Assembly (NCBI RefSeq): GCF_001436505.1
Contig: NZ_AYYI01000022.1
Span: 1-64,000 of the forward strand
Length of the DNA stretch: 64,000 nucleotides
Reading direction: 5' to 3'
Source of the DNA: Loigolactobacillus rennini DSM 20253
Lineage (GTDB): Bacteria; Bacillota; Bacilli; Lactobacillales; Lactobacillaceae
The notes beneath the pieces were generated by a model. That model did not search any database and had not been told where the DNA came from. It worked only from the letters and a program-made list of their open reading frames with translations. The position numbers and the translations under genes are program-made. Positions 1 to 9,600 of the stretch are shown piece after piece (positions within the stretch are counted from its first letter, which is position 1; every line of letters begins with the position of its first letter).

Positions 1-124
1 CAAAGTGATTAGAACTTTTATAATTAATTCACCAACAACAGTTGACGAAGAGCCCAAAATTTGCCACAGCTTTTTTGTTAGTTAAATTTTGAAACATTTA
101 ACCGGTGAGAATTTTAAATCGAAA

Positions 125-155
125 TTGTCGCTGTCAGTACCTTTTTTGGTACAAT
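125..155 (+). promoter_or_regulatory. candidate trmK promoter with overlapping dyad
   Basis: A TACAAT -10 (150-155) lies 19 nt after a weak TTGTCG (125-130). A perfect dyad GTACC-T6-GGTAC (137-152) overlaps the -10. The first 183 bases hold no gene otherwise. The promoter is an inference from motif match alone; the dyad could also be a short RNA hairpin or an operator. Confidence 0.35.
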
Positions 156-192
156 AAACGTATAAGTTGAATTTAACAAAGGATTGAAATTT

Positions 193-891
193 GTGAATAA
201 CAGTCATTTAACAAAGAGATTAGCAGCAGTGGCAGCATTTGTCCCGCCTAATGCGCGCATTGCAGATATCGGCTCCGATCACGCTTTGTTGCCGGTTCAT
301 TTGGTGGCAACCGGAAAGATACAATCTGCAATTGCTGGTGAAGTAATTCAGGGACCATTTTTGCGCTCACAAGCAGCAGTCACTCAGGCTGGTTTAAGCG
401 AACAGATTCAGGTCCGCTTGGCAGATGGTTTAGCGGCGATTCACCCTGCTGATCAAATTGATACAGTCGTAATTGCTGGCATGGGTGGATTGCTAATTTG
501 TCATATTTTAGCCCAGCAACCAGCGATTTTAAAGTCCATCGAGCATTTAATTTTGGAGCCCAACGTGGAAGAAATGGCAGTTCGCCAATGGTTGATGCAG
601 CATCACTTCTTGATTACTGGTGAGCAAATTTTGCGGGAAGGAGGCCACACTTACGAAGTAATTCAATCTAGACGCCAGAACAAGCCAGTCGTTTATTCGA
701 CAGCACAATTGAAATTTGGGCCTTTTTTATTGCAAGCACAGGCACCTGCCTTTGTTGCTAAATGGCATCACCGTTTAGTGACTAATCGTCGGATACTGGC
801 TAATTTGGCCCGGGCGCAGCAGCCACCCCAGCAAAAAATCCACGCTTTACAGGTAGAAAATCAGCAAATTAAGGAGGTACTTCATGGTTAA
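193..891 (+). CDS. trmK: tRNA (adenine(22)-N1)-methyltransferase TrmK
   Basis: SAM-dependent methyltransferase of the TrmK/YqfN family, which makes m1A22 in tRNA. The 232-residue product has the class I SAM-binding loop ADIGSDHALLP near residue 25, followed by AIAGE and the VIAGMGG motif around residue 98. The C-terminus is helical, as in the family. A TTG at 184 opens the frame further upstream, but it abuts the SD AAAGGA (178-183). The GTG at 193 sits 9 nt after that SD and gives the usual family N-terminus. The last 8 bases overlap the next gene, so the two are translationally coupled. In Bacillus this pair follows rpoD. Confidence 0.93.
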   Translation: MNNSHLTKRLAAVAAFVPPNARIADIGSDHALLPVHLVATGKIQSAIAGEVIQGPFLRSQAAVTQAGLSEQIQVRLADGLAAIHPADQIDTVVIAGMGGLLICHILAQQPAILKSIEHLILEPNVEEMAVRQWLMQHHFLITGEQILREGGHTYEVIQSRRQNKPVVYSTAQLKFGPFLLQAQAPAFVAKWHHRLVTNRRILANLARAQQPPQQKIHALQVENQQIKEVLHG

Positions 892-2008
892 AGTACAAGA
901 GTTTATTCAGCGGTTTGAACAATTTGCACCGCGATATTTAGCGGAAAAAGGAGATCCCACTGGGATGCAAATTGGCAATACGCAGCAACCGATTCACCGG
1001 GTACTGGTAACGTTAGATGTACGCCCTGAGGTGGTTCAAGAAGCTATTGCTAAAAAAGTAGATTTTATTTTTGCACACCATCCAGTTGTTTTTCATCCTG
1101 CTAAAAATTTAGTGACTGACAATCCGCAAAATGCCATGTACGCACAGTTACTTCGGCATCACATCGCGGTATATTCAGCACATACTAATTTGGATAACGC
1201 TAATGGGGGGATGAACGATTGGTTAGCGCAACGATTAGCGTTAAAACAAGTTCATTTGCTACAACCAAGTTATCAACGGCAATTAAAAAAATTGGTGACT
1301 TATGTGCCTGCCGCTAATGCAGCAGCCATGCGTCATGCTTTGGCAGCAGCTGGTGCTGGTCGTTTAGGTGCTTATTCTGCTGCTAGTTTCAGTTCTGCTG
1401 GTACTGGACGATTCACTCCGGATGCAACAGCTCAGCCGTTTATTGGTAAAAATAATCAACCTAGCCAAGTTGCAGAAACAAAAATTGAAGTTATTTTTCC
1501 CGATAATTTAACCAGTCAAGTTTTGACAGCAATGTTTCAGACACACCCTTACCAAGAGCCAGCTTACGATTTGTTTACTTTGGAAAACGCGAAAGGGGAA
1601 CAATTCGGCTTAGGCCGGATCGGTGAGCCGCAGCAGAAAATGACTGTTCAGGAATTTGCGCAATTCACCCGCAAAGCGTTTAACGTAACTGGCTTACGCT
1701 TAATTAGTCACCATCCGCAGCAAATCGTGAAACGAGTTGCTGTTATTGGCGGAGATGGTGGTAAATTTTATCCGCAAGTACTGCAGCAACAAGCAGATGT
1801 TTTCGTTACCGGGGATGTTTATTACCACACTGCTCATGATATGCTGGCGGCTGGGTTGTCTGTTGTCGATCCTGGTCATCACATTGAAAGCATTGTTAAA
1901 GAAAAAGCAGTACCCCTATTTGAAAAATGGGCCAAAGCAGCTGGTTGGACCAATATTACTTTCATGCCATCAGAATTAAATACCGATCCGTTTACTTTTA
2001 TTAGTTAA
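884..2008 (+). CDS. yqfO: Nif3-like dinuclear metal centre protein (YqfO type)
   Basis: This 374-residue protein belongs to the NIF3/YqfO family, whose biochemical role is unsettled and is often annotated as GTP cyclohydrolase I type 2. Metal-ligand motifs are visible: AHHPVVFH near residue 65, AHTNLDNA near 104, and GDVYYHTAHD and DPGHHIE in the C-terminal part. The length implies the PII/CutA-like domain inserted between the two halves, as in Bacillus YqfO and unlike the short E. coli YbgI. A strong SD AAGGAGG (871-877) lies inside trmK, and the genes overlap by 8 bases. The conserved trmK-yqfO pairing supports the call. Confidence 0.92.
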   Translation: MVKVQEFIQRFEQFAPRYLAEKGDPTGMQIGNTQQPIHRVLVTLDVRPEVVQEAIAKKVDFIFAHHPVVFHPAKNLVTDNPQNAMYAQLLRHHIAVYSAHTNLDNANGGMNDWLAQRLALKQVHLLQPSYQRQLKKLVTYVPAANAAAMRHALAAAGAGRLGAYSAASFSSAGTGRFTPDATAQPFIGKNNQPSQVAETKIEVIFPDNLTSQVLTAMFQTHPYQEPAYDLFTLENAKGEQFGLGRIGEPQQKMTVQEFAQFTRKAFNVTGLRLISHHPQQIVKRVAVIGGDGGKFYPQVLQQQADVFVTGDVYYHTAHDMLAAGLSVVDPGHHIESIVKEKAVPLFEKWAKAAGWTNITFMPSELNTDPFTFIS

Positions 2009-2127
2009 AAACAGGCTATTTTAGGAATGCGACTAGCTTTTTACCCCTATTTTAGGTAAAATTAATTTAGGAATACCTTTTCATTATCGTTTCCGGCAGG
2101 TTTAATTCTTAATTGGAGGTAAGTTAA
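2009..2127. other. yqfO-pepT intergenic spacer
   Basis: No gene is visible. A weak dyad TTTTACC (2039-2045) / GGTAAAA (2055-2061) with a 9-nt loop is the only structure, and it lacks a T-tract. The pepT SD GGAGGT lies at the 3' end. No convincing -35/-10 pair was found. Confidence 0.4.
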
Positions 2128-3363
2128 ATGGCATATGATACTTTAGTTCCCCGTTTTTTGCGTTATGTTAAAGTCAATACTCGCTCTGATCCTAACTCAA
2201 CCACCGTTCCTTCAACACCTGATTTAGTTAAGTTTGCGCATAATCTGGCTCAAGAAATGAAAGATATCGGGTTACAAGATGTGCGTTATTTAAAAGACAG
2301 TGGTTATGTAATCGGAACTGTACCTAGTAATTTAGATCATCAAGTGCCAGTTGTCGGCTTTTTAGGCCATTTTGATACGGCTGATTTTAATTCAGAAAAT
2401 ATTAAGCCACAGATTGTTCATGATTATGATGGGCATTCAACCATTAAATTAGATGAAGCAGGCAATTATACCTTAAACACTACTGATTTTCCTTTCTTGA
2501 GTAATTATGCTGGTCATACTTTGATTACTACTGATGGCAGTACCTTATTAGGAGCAGATGATAAATCCGGAGTTGCGGAAATCATGACAGCAATGGAATA
2601 CTTAGTACAGCATCCCGAAGTCAAACATGGTGAAATTCGAGTTGGCTTTGGTCCTGATGAAGAAATTGGGACTGGTGCTGATCATTTCAGTGTGAAAGAT
2701 TTTAACGCAGATTTTGCGTATACTGTGGATGGTGGCGCTGAAGGGCAATTGGAATATGAAACGTTCAATGCGGCTGCCATGAAAGTTACTATTCAAGGTA
2801 AAAATGTGCATACGGGTACGGCTAAGGATACAATGATCAACGCTTTACAATTGGCTGTAGATTTTCAAAATGGCTTGCCTCAGGATGAAGTACCGGAGAA
2901 AACGGATGGCCTGGATGGCTTCTTCCACCTCTATCAATTAAACGGAACAGTAGAAGCAGCTGAAATGCTTTATTTACTGCGTGATTTTGAGCGTGATGGT
3001 CTGGAAGCACGTAAAGAAAAGGCTAAGGCAGTAGCAGCTAAACTGAACCAACAGTTTGATCAAAAGCGTGTCAATGTTGAAATTCACGATCAATATTACA
3101 ATATGCGTGACGTTTTAGAAAAAGATATGTCCAGTGTAGAATTAGCGAAAAAAGCATTAGAAAATCTGAACATCAAGCCATTGATTGATCCTGTCCGGGG
3201 TGGCACTGATGGTTCGAAAATTTCCTTCATGGGCTTGCCAACACCAAACCTATTTGCTGGTCCAGAAAATATGCACGGTCGGTATGAATTTATTTCACAG
3301 CAAGTTATGGCTAAAGCAGTTGATGTCATTCTTGAAATCAGCCGCTTAAACGGTAAAGCTTAA
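2128..3363 (+). CDS. pepT: peptidase T (tripeptide aminopeptidase)
   Basis: Cytosolic M20-family dizinc aminopeptidase that removes the N-terminal residue of tripeptides, part of peptide use in lactic acid bacteria. Its 411 residues match the usual PepT length. Visible motifs are GHFDTAD near residue 81 (zinc-ligand His and catalytic Asp), LGADDKSG near 140 (bridging Asp), [10 protein letters not shown] near 175 (general-base Glu and ligand Glu), TVDGG near 198 and, near the C-terminus, RGGTDGS followed by [12 protein letters not shown] (ligand His). The SD is GGAGGT, 8 nt before ATG. It is followed by its own terminator and so is probably monocistronic. Confidence 0.97.
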   Translation: MAYDTLVPRFLRYVKVNTRSDPNSTTVPSTPDLVKFAHNLAQEMKDIGLQDVRYLKDSGYVIGTVPSNLDHQVPVVGFLGHFDTADFNSENIKPQIVHDYDGHSTIKLDEAGNYTLNTTDFPFLSNYAGHTLITTDGSTLLGADDKSGVAEIMTAMEYLVQHPEVKHGEIRVGFGPDEEIGTGADHFSVKDFNADFAYTVDGGAEGQLEYETFNAAAMKVTIQGKNVHTGTAKDTMINALQLAVDFQNGLPQDEVPEKTDGLDGFFHLYQLNGTVEAAEMLYLLRDFERDGLEARKEKAKAVAAKLNQQFDQKRVNVEIHDQYYNMRDVLEKDMSSVELAKKALENLNIKPLIDPVRGGTDGSKISFMGLPTPNLFAGPENMHGRYEFISQQVMAKAVDVILEISRLNGKA

Positions 3364-3393
3364 CCGCCTAACAGTTTTTAATCCTTATAATTG

Positions 3394-3433
3394 ACAGCGA
3401 AACAGCCGCTTTGGGTTGTTCGCTGTTTTTATT
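3394..3433 (+). terminator. rho-independent terminator after pepT
   Basis: Inverted repeat ACAGCGAA (3394-3401) / TTCGCTGT (3419-3426) is followed directly by a T-rich run. It separates pepT from the clpB regulatory region. Confidence 0.85.
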
Positions 3434-3456
3434 TACCGTTTATTTAGGAAGTAATT

Positions 3457-3473
3457 GGTCAAAGTTGGTCAAA
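3457..3473 (+). promoter_or_regulatory. CtsR operator of clpB
   Basis: A perfect tandem heptad GGTCAAA-GTT-GGTCAAA matches the CtsR box (RGTCAAA NAN RGTCAAA) except for the degenerate spacer. It sits 4 bp upstream of the clpB -35. CtsR represses class III heat-shock genes in Firmicutes, so heat derepression of clpB is expected. Confidence 0.9.
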
Positions 3474-3477
3474 ATAT

Positions 3478-3506
3478 TTGCGGGCAGATTGTCCGGTTGG
3501 TATAAT
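3478..3506 (+). promoter_or_regulatory. clpB promoter (sigma-A type)
   Basis: TTGCGG (3478-3483), a 17-bp spacer, then a perfect TATAAT (3501-3506). The CtsR operator lies immediately upstream. The predicted start near 3513 leaves a leader of about 150 nt before clpB. Confidence 0.88.
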
Positions 3507-3520
3507 TTAACCATTGAAAG

Positions 3521-3599
3521 TCACCGTGATCGCTTTGTCATTAATTTGCCTTTATTAACTGAAATAAAGCAAAGCGATGAATTTCGTTGGTGATTTTTA
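3521..3599 (+). promoter_or_regulatory. structured clpB leader, attenuator-like
   Basis: Three nested helices can form in the leader RNA: TCACC (3521-3525)/GGTGA (3589-3593), ATCGCTTTG (3529-3537)/CAAAGCGAT (3570-3578) and CTTTATT (3550-3556)/AATAAAG (3563-3569). The outermost helix is followed by TTTTATT, as in an intrinsic terminator. A 60-codon open frame over this stretch lacks an SD and is not a gene. The regulatory role is an inference. Confidence 0.5.
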
Positions 3600-3665
3600 T
3601 TCTCCAGTTCATTAAGATTAAAAAATTAAATTGAATTTACCGTTCTGAAAGCAGGAGGGACTTAT

Positions 3666-6275
3666 TTGAAACCAGATCAATTAACCCAAGCGGTGCAAGA
3701 TGCACTTGCTGAAGCCCAACAAATTGCAGCAACGCGGAAACAACAAGAAATCGATATTCCGCATTTATTTAAATTTTTAGTGCAACCAGATCAATTGGCC
3801 CGGCAAATTTACACTAAAGCGGGTTTAGACGTTGCAAAATTTGAAAAACAAATCGATCAATTACTGGATCAGATGCCAGTGGTGGGTGGCAATGTTCAGT
3901 ATGGCCAGTCGCTGAGTCAAAATCTTTATCAATTATTACAAGCAGCTGACAAAGTCCGGGTTAGTTTTAACGATGATTACATTGCAACTGAAAGTCTTTT
4001 ATTAGCCTTAATGACGTTGACTTATCATCCCCTAACCCAATTTTTAACTAAGGCTGGTATAACAAAAGCAAAATTAAAAGCAGTGATTACAGAAATGCGC
4101 GCTGGCGAACGGGTTACTTCTAAAAATCAAGAAGCACAATACCAGGCATTGAAAAAATATGGGATTGATTTAGTCAAGGCAGTTCGTAAAGGGGATCAAG
4201 ATCCAATAATTGGTCGTGACGAAGAAATTCGGAATGTCATTCGGGTTTTGTCGCGGAAAACAAAAAATAATCCGGTGTTACTAGGTGAACCAGGTGTTGG
4301 GAAAACGGCGATCGTTGAAGGCTTAGCCCAACGGATTGTCAATAAAGACGTGCCAGATAATCTAAAGGATAAAACCATTTTTAGTTTAGATATGGGGGCC
4401 TTAATTGCCGGTGCTAAATACCGTGGTGAGTTTGAAGAACGTTTAAAGGGCGTTCTAAAAGCCATTAAAAAAAGTAATGGCCAAATTATTTTATTTATTG
4501 ATGAAATCCATAACATTGTGGGCGCTGGGAAAACGGAAGGCAGCATGGATGCCGGTAATTTATTGAAACCAATGTTAGCCAGAGGTGAATTACATTTAAT
4601 CGGGGCGACTACTTTAGATGAATACCGTCAGTACATGGAAAAAGATAAAGCATTAGAACGGCGCTTCCAGCGTATTATGATTCAAGAGCCGACTGTTGCT
4701 GATACCATTACAATTTTGCGTGGCTTAAAAGAACGTTTTGAAATTTATCATGGTGTGCGGATTCATGATAGTGCATTAATTGCTGCAGCAACATTGTCAG
4801 ATCGCTACATTACGGATCATTTTTTACCGGATAAAGCGATTGATTTAATTGATGAAGCAAGTGCTGATATTAATGTTGAAATGAACTCGCAGCCAACTGA
4901 GTTAGATCAAGTGACGCGGCGATTAATGCAGATGGAAATTGAAGAAGCGGCATTGAAGAAAGAAAGTGATCCAGCTTCTAAAAAACGGCTAGTTAGATTA
5001 CAATCCCAATTAAGTGATCTGCGTGAAAAAGCAAATCAATTAAAAATGCAGTGGGAAGCCGAAAAAGCCGACATTAACGCGGTTAATCAGAAAAAAACTG
5101 AAATTGATCAAGCTAAACGTCAGTTACAAGATGCCCAAGGTAAATATGATTTGGAAACTGCAGCCCGATTACAACACGGAACGATTCCAGAATTAGAAAA
5201 GCAATTAAATTCTTTAGAAAAAAAGGACCGTCCAGAAGATTGGTTAGTCCAGGAATCAGTCACAGCTGACGGCATTGCGGCGGTGATTAGTCGGCAAACT
5301 GGCATTCCAGTTGCTAAACTTGTACAAGGAGAACGCCAAAAGTTATTGCATTTAGCTGATCACTTGCATCAACGCGTAATCGGCCAAGATCAGGCTGTCC
5401 AAGCAGTAACAGATGCTGTTTTGCGTTCACGGGCAGGCTTACAAGACCCTAATCGGCCGCTAGGATCATTTCTATTTTTAGGACCAACTGGTGTTGGAAA
5501 AACAGAGTTGGCTAAGGCTTTGGCTGAAAATTTATTTGATTCAGAATCACACATGGTCCGGATTGATATGAGTGAATATATGGAAAAAGCGTCGGTTTCC
5601 CGACTAGTCGGTGCCGCGCCCGGGTATGTTGGTTATGAAGAAGGTGGCCAATTAACGGAGGCTGTGCGGCGTAATCCGTATTCCATTGTTTTACTGGATG
5701 AAGTTGAAAAGGCGCACCGCGATGTCTTTAATTTATTGTTGCAAGTACTTGATGATGGCCGGTTAACAGATGGTCAAGGAAGAACGGTTGATTTTAAGAA
5801 TACCATCATTATCATGACATCTAACTTGGGGTCCGAGATTTTACTTCACGGAGTGGATCAGCAAGGTAAAATTGCGGCAGCAACTCAACAGAAAGTTCAA
5901 CAATTAATTCAAACTCAGTTCCGACCAGAATTTTTAAACCGAATTGATGATATCATCATGTTTACACCTTTGAGTTTGGCTAATATGCAAAGTATTGTTG
6001 TAAAATTGTTAAATCAATTAGGGCAACGTTTAACAGACCAGGAAATCAAATTGACCATTTCTGATTCTGCTAAACAATGGCTAGCGAAAAAAGGTTATGA
6101 TCCGGCGTATGGTGCACGGCCGTTACGACGTTTTATCACGCAACAAGTTGAAACACCATTAGCAAAGGAAATAATTGCTGGTCGGGTAAAACCGCATACG
6201 ACCATTAACATTAATCTACTGAATGATCAGTTGGTATTTGAAAACCAACCTGCCACTGCCACGCAAACTGAATAA
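3666..6275 (+). CDS. clpB: ATP-dependent disaggregase ClpB
   Basis: Hexameric AAA+ chaperone that extracts polypeptides from aggregates with DnaK. Domain order over 869 residues: N-terminal Clp repeat domain (about 1-145), AAA1 with Walker A GEPGVGKT at 207-214 and Walker B FIDEIHN, the long coiled-coil M domain (about 400-530) that distinguishes ClpB from ClpC and ClpE, then AAA2 with GPTGVGKT near 606-613 and a C-terminal D2-small domain ([13 protein letters not shown]). No ClpP-binding loop is evident. The TTG start lies 7 nt after AGGAGG (3653-3658). Both the family and the CtsR box point to heat-shock regulation. Confidence 0.97.
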   Translation: MKPDQLTQAVQDALAEAQQIAATRKQQEIDIPHLFKFLVQPDQLARQIYTKAGLDVAKFEKQIDQLLDQMPVVGGNVQYGQSLSQNLYQLLQAADKVRVSFNDDYIATESLLLALMTLTYHPLTQFLTKAGITKAKLKAVITEMRAGERVTSKNQEAQYQALKKYGIDLVKAVRKGDQDPIIGRDEEIRNVIRVLSRKTKNNPVLLGEPGVGKTAIVEGLAQRIVNKDVPDNLKDKTIFSLDMGALIAGAKYRGEFEERLKGVLKAIKKSNGQIILFIDEIHNIVGAGKTEGSMDAGNLLKPMLARGELHLIGATTLDEYRQYMEKDKALERRFQRIMIQEPTVADTITILRGLKERFEIYHGVRIHDSALIAAATLSDRYITDHFLPDKAIDLIDEASADINVEMNSQPTELDQVTRRLMQMEIEEAALKKESDPASKKRLVRLQSQLSDLREKANQLKMQWEAEKADINAVNQKKTEIDQAKRQLQDAQGKYDLETAARLQHGTIPELEKQLNSLEKKDRPEDWLVQESVTADGIAAVISRQTGIPVAKLVQGERQKLLHLADHLHQRVIGQDQAVQAVTDAVLRSRAGLQDPNRPLGSFLFLGPTGVGKTELAKALAENLFDSESHMVRIDMSEYMEKASVSRLVGAAPGYVGYEEGGQLTEAVRRNPYSIVLLDEVEKAHRDVFNLLLQVLDDGRLTDGQGRTVDFKNTIIIMTSNLGSEILLHGVDQQGKIAAATQQKVQQLIQTQFRPEFLNRIDDIIMFTPLSLANMQSIVVKLLNQLGQRLTDQEIKLTISDSAKQWLAKKGYDPAYGARPLRRFITQQVETPLAKEIIAGRVKPHTTININLLNDQLVFENQPATATQTE

Positions 6276-6293
6276 TGCTAATTTATTTGACTA

Positions 6294-6330
6294 ATAAAAA
6301 AAGCAGGCTGCTTCAAGCAGCCTGCTTTTT
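6294..6330. terminator. bidirectional terminator between clpB and the DUF2929 gene
   Basis: GC-rich dyad GCAGGCTGC / GCAGCCTGC (6303-6311, 6317-6325) around TTCAA. It is flanked by an A-run on the left and a T-run on the right, so it can terminate transcription from both converging genes. Confidence 0.92.
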
Positions 6331-6340
6331 CTAAGCCTGT

Positions 6341-6523
6341 TTAATGACTAGATGTTGTTCCTACTTTCATTACATGTGGCAGAACACAAACAATGACGCC
6401 AAAAATAACCGAAATGATTGCCATAGTAAGAACACTGTAAGATAGTGAAGTTACGGCACCACCAATGTAGCCTAATAACTGGCCTAAAATTAACGCCCAA
6501 ATAATGACGATTACGTTTTTCAT
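6341..6523 (-). CDS. small DUF2929 (YjzD-like) membrane protein
   Basis: This 60-residue protein has two predicted membrane helices: about residues 3-25, containing LGQLLGYIGGAV, and about 30-52. This resembles the DUF2929/YjzD family of small Firmicutes membrane proteins, whose function is unknown. It is supported by a near-perfect SD AAGGAGGTG before ATG and an upstream extended -10 on the same strand. It converges on clpB and diverges from dnaE, so it is a single-gene unit. Short but credible. Confidence 0.8.
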   Translation of the reverse strand: MKNVIVIIWALILGQLLGYIGGAVTSLSYSVLTMAIISVIFGVIVCVLPHVMKVGTTSSH

Positions 6524-6548
6524 GCCGCCACCTCCTTTTGCTATGATG

Positions 6549-6557
6549 ATTTTAGCA
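6549..6557 (-). promoter_or_regulatory. extended -10 promoter of the DUF2929 gene
   Basis: Read on the minus strand, TGC-TAAAAT gives an extended -10 about 25 nt before the start codon. No good -35 is seen. The same TGCTAAAAT element precedes other genes in the window (26038, 48174, 48219). Confidence 0.5.
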
Positions 6558-6636
6558 TATTTCGCATATAAGTGAAAGTGGGAAGTTTAACTTTGTGGGT
6601 TTTCTGGCAATCCACTAGGAGAAGGCCGCCTAGGTT

Positions 6637-6645
6637 TGGTATAAT
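6637..6645 (+). promoter_or_regulatory. extended -10 promoter of dnaE
   Basis: TGG-TATAAT is a perfect extended -10 without a clear -35. Transcription would begin near 6652, just before the ATG at 6654, which argues against that ATG and for the TTG at 6675. Confidence 0.6.
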
Positions 6646-6674
6646 AAAAAGTAATGAAGAAGGGACGTGGCGAA

Positions 6675-9600
6675 TTGACTTTTGTACAATTACAAGTAAA
6701 AAGTGCGTATAGTTTACTTGAAAGTTCGCTAACAATCGTCGATTTAGTTAAAGCTGCTAAAGCACGCGGCTATCAAGCCTTAGCTTTGACTGATATACAA
6801 TCATTGTCAGCCAGTATTGATTTTTATAATACTTGCCAAGCTGCGGGTATTCAACCCATTATTGGATTGACCATTGAACCAGCAAGTATTTTAGCAACAG
6901 AGCAAACGGCTCCACTATTAGTTTATGCATTGAACCAGCCGGGTTACCGGGCTTTATTAAAATTGTCTACTTGTTTAATGACAGCGAAAGAACCGGTGCC
7001 ATTGAGCAAGTTACAACCTTATATTGCAAAACTAGCAGTTATTACACCGGCCTATGCGGCAGAATTACCTGAACTTGCTCAAGCTGATTTTGCACAAACG
7101 CAACCTTATTTGCAACAATTACAAGCGCTAAAGCCACTTAAGCTCTATTTAGGAGTGAGCTTGCAACCTGAAGGACAACCGTATGTTGCGGCTTTAAAAC
7201 GAGTTAGCCAACAAAGCCAATTACCTTTGATTGCGTTAGAAGATGTGTGTTATTTAGATCCAGCAGACGTTTTTAGCGTCACTGTTTTGCAACACATTAA
7301 AGCGGGAACGACACTATCTGTGCCGCAAGAAGCACCTAAAGGTACCCATTATCTGGCTCAAGCTGCAACAATTGCTGCGCGCTATCGTGAACATGGTTTG
7401 GCAGCAGCAGCAGCGGCAACCGTTGAATTTGCCCAAGCTGATCACTTACAAATTAAGCTTCATCATTCACTGTTGCCTAAATTTCCCGTACCGACTGGGC
7501 AACCTAGTCATATTTATTTACGTGAAGTGGCAGTGCGTGGTTTAAGCCGTCGCTTTAAAGATCAACAAATTCCGCCGGCTTACCAAAAACGATTAGATTA
7601 TGAGCTCGGTGTGATCCAGCAAATGGGGTTTGATGATTATTTTCTAATTATTTGGGATGTGATGCAGTATGCGCACCGGGTCAATATTTTAACCGGTCCC
7701 GGCCGTGGCTCTGCCGCTGGTGCGTTAGTTGCTTATGCCTTAGCCATTACTGAAGTTGATCCGCTAAAATATAACTTGTTGTTTGAACGCTTTCTTAATC
7801 CACAGCGGCACAATATGCCTGACATTGATTTGGATATTCCTGACAATAAGCGGGAGCAATTATTACAATATGTTCATCAAAAATATGGCCACTTTCATAT
7901 GGCTCAGATTATCACTTTTGGAACTTTGGCGGCTAAACAGGCTTTACGTGATGTTGGTCGGGTTTTAGGGTTAAGCCAATTTGAATTAGCAGATTGGTCA
8001 AAAGCAGTTCCTAGTTTACTGCATATCGATTTGCATAGTGCTTATCAGCAATCGTTACGTTTACGTAATCTAGTTAGTGATAGTCCGCGTAATCAGTTAT
8101 TGTTTGCGACGGCTTGTAAGTTAGAAGGCTTGCCACGGCATTATTCCACCCATGCCGCTGGGATTGTTCTCAGTGACCAAGACTTGACAGACTATGTGCC
8201 TTTACAAACTGGTAGTGAAGGCATTTTACTGACACAATTCCCGATGGGAAATGTGGAAGCGCTAGGTCTTTTAAAGATGGACTTTTTAGGCTTACGCAAT
8301 CTAACCATACTAGCCAATGCCTTAAAGCAGATTAAATTGCAAACTGGGCACACACTTCCCATCGCTAAGGTGCCATTAGATGATGCCGCAACCATTAAAT
8401 TATTTCAGCAAGGGGATACAGACGGTGTTTTTCAATTTGAATCTGCGGGGATCAAAAACGTTTTACGTGAGCTTGGTCCGACTAGCTTTGAAGACATTGT
8501 GGCGGTTAATGCCCTTTACCGGCCGGGACCAATGGCAAACATTGCGACGTTTATTCAGCGTAAGCACGCACAAAAGGAGCCTACTTATCCAGACCAGCGC
8601 ATCGCCGCAATTTTAGCACCGACTTATGGTATCTTAATTTATCAAGAGCAAGTCATGCAGGTGGCCGCGGCTATGGGTGGTTTTAGTTTAGGCGAAGCGG
8701 ACAGCTTGCGTCGTGCGATGAGTAAAAAGAAAAAAGCTGTTATCGATGCACGGCGGGATGAATTTATTCGCGGCGCCCAAAAGCGCGGCTATCCGGTTAG
8801 TGTTGCAAAACAGATGTATGACTACATTGAACGTTTTGCTAATTATGGCTTTAATCGCTCACACGCCGTTGCCTACAGTATGATTGCTTTTCAGTTAGCC
8901 TACCTGAAAGTTCATTATCCAGCAGCTTTCTTTGCCGCATTGTTAAATTCAGTGATCGGCAATCCCACTAAAACCAAAAGTTATTTAACGGAAGCTAAGC
9001 GGCGGCATTTGGAAATTTTGGCGCCAAATATTAATCAAAGTCAGTATACTTACGTGGTACAACCACCGAATAAAATTTTATTTGGCTTACTGTGCATTAA
9101 AGGCCTACGCCGTCAATTTGTGATGACATTATTACAAGAACGACATGAACATGGTCGGTTTAAGTCGTTGGAACAATTTTTACAACGGTTAGCACAAATT
9201 GATGAAAAATGGTTAAAAATGACTTATTTAACACCGTTAATTTATAGTGCGGCTTTTCATGAATTTAATTCTAACCGCGGTGAATTATTACAGCGAATTC
9301 CGCAACTGATTGCTAATACGAATTTTAGTGGTCAAGATGAATTACTGGCAGAAGAGTTAACTTTAAAAGATGAGAAGATTCCGGATTTGAGTTTAGCCGA
9401 GAAATTAGATCAGGAAGAAGCTTATTTAGGTGCTTATTTATCCGGGCATCCGGTGGAAAAATATGCCAATTTGCAGTGGTTGAAGCCAACAGTGACCCAA
9501 GACCAATTAGTCGTGAACAAGCGCCAAGCTGTTTTGCTGTTCACTAAACGGATTAAAGTGATTCGGACTAAACGCGGTGAGCAGATGGCCTTTTTAACGG

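Noticed and set aside
3411-3593. 60-codon open frame in the clpB upstream region
   Set aside because: It runs through the pepT terminator, the CtsR box and the promoter, has no SD, and is explained by regulatory sequence.
4196-4546. 116-codon minus-strand frame inside clpB
   Set aside because: Lies fully within the Walker A/B region of clpB. It is a codon-bias shadow with no SD or family match.
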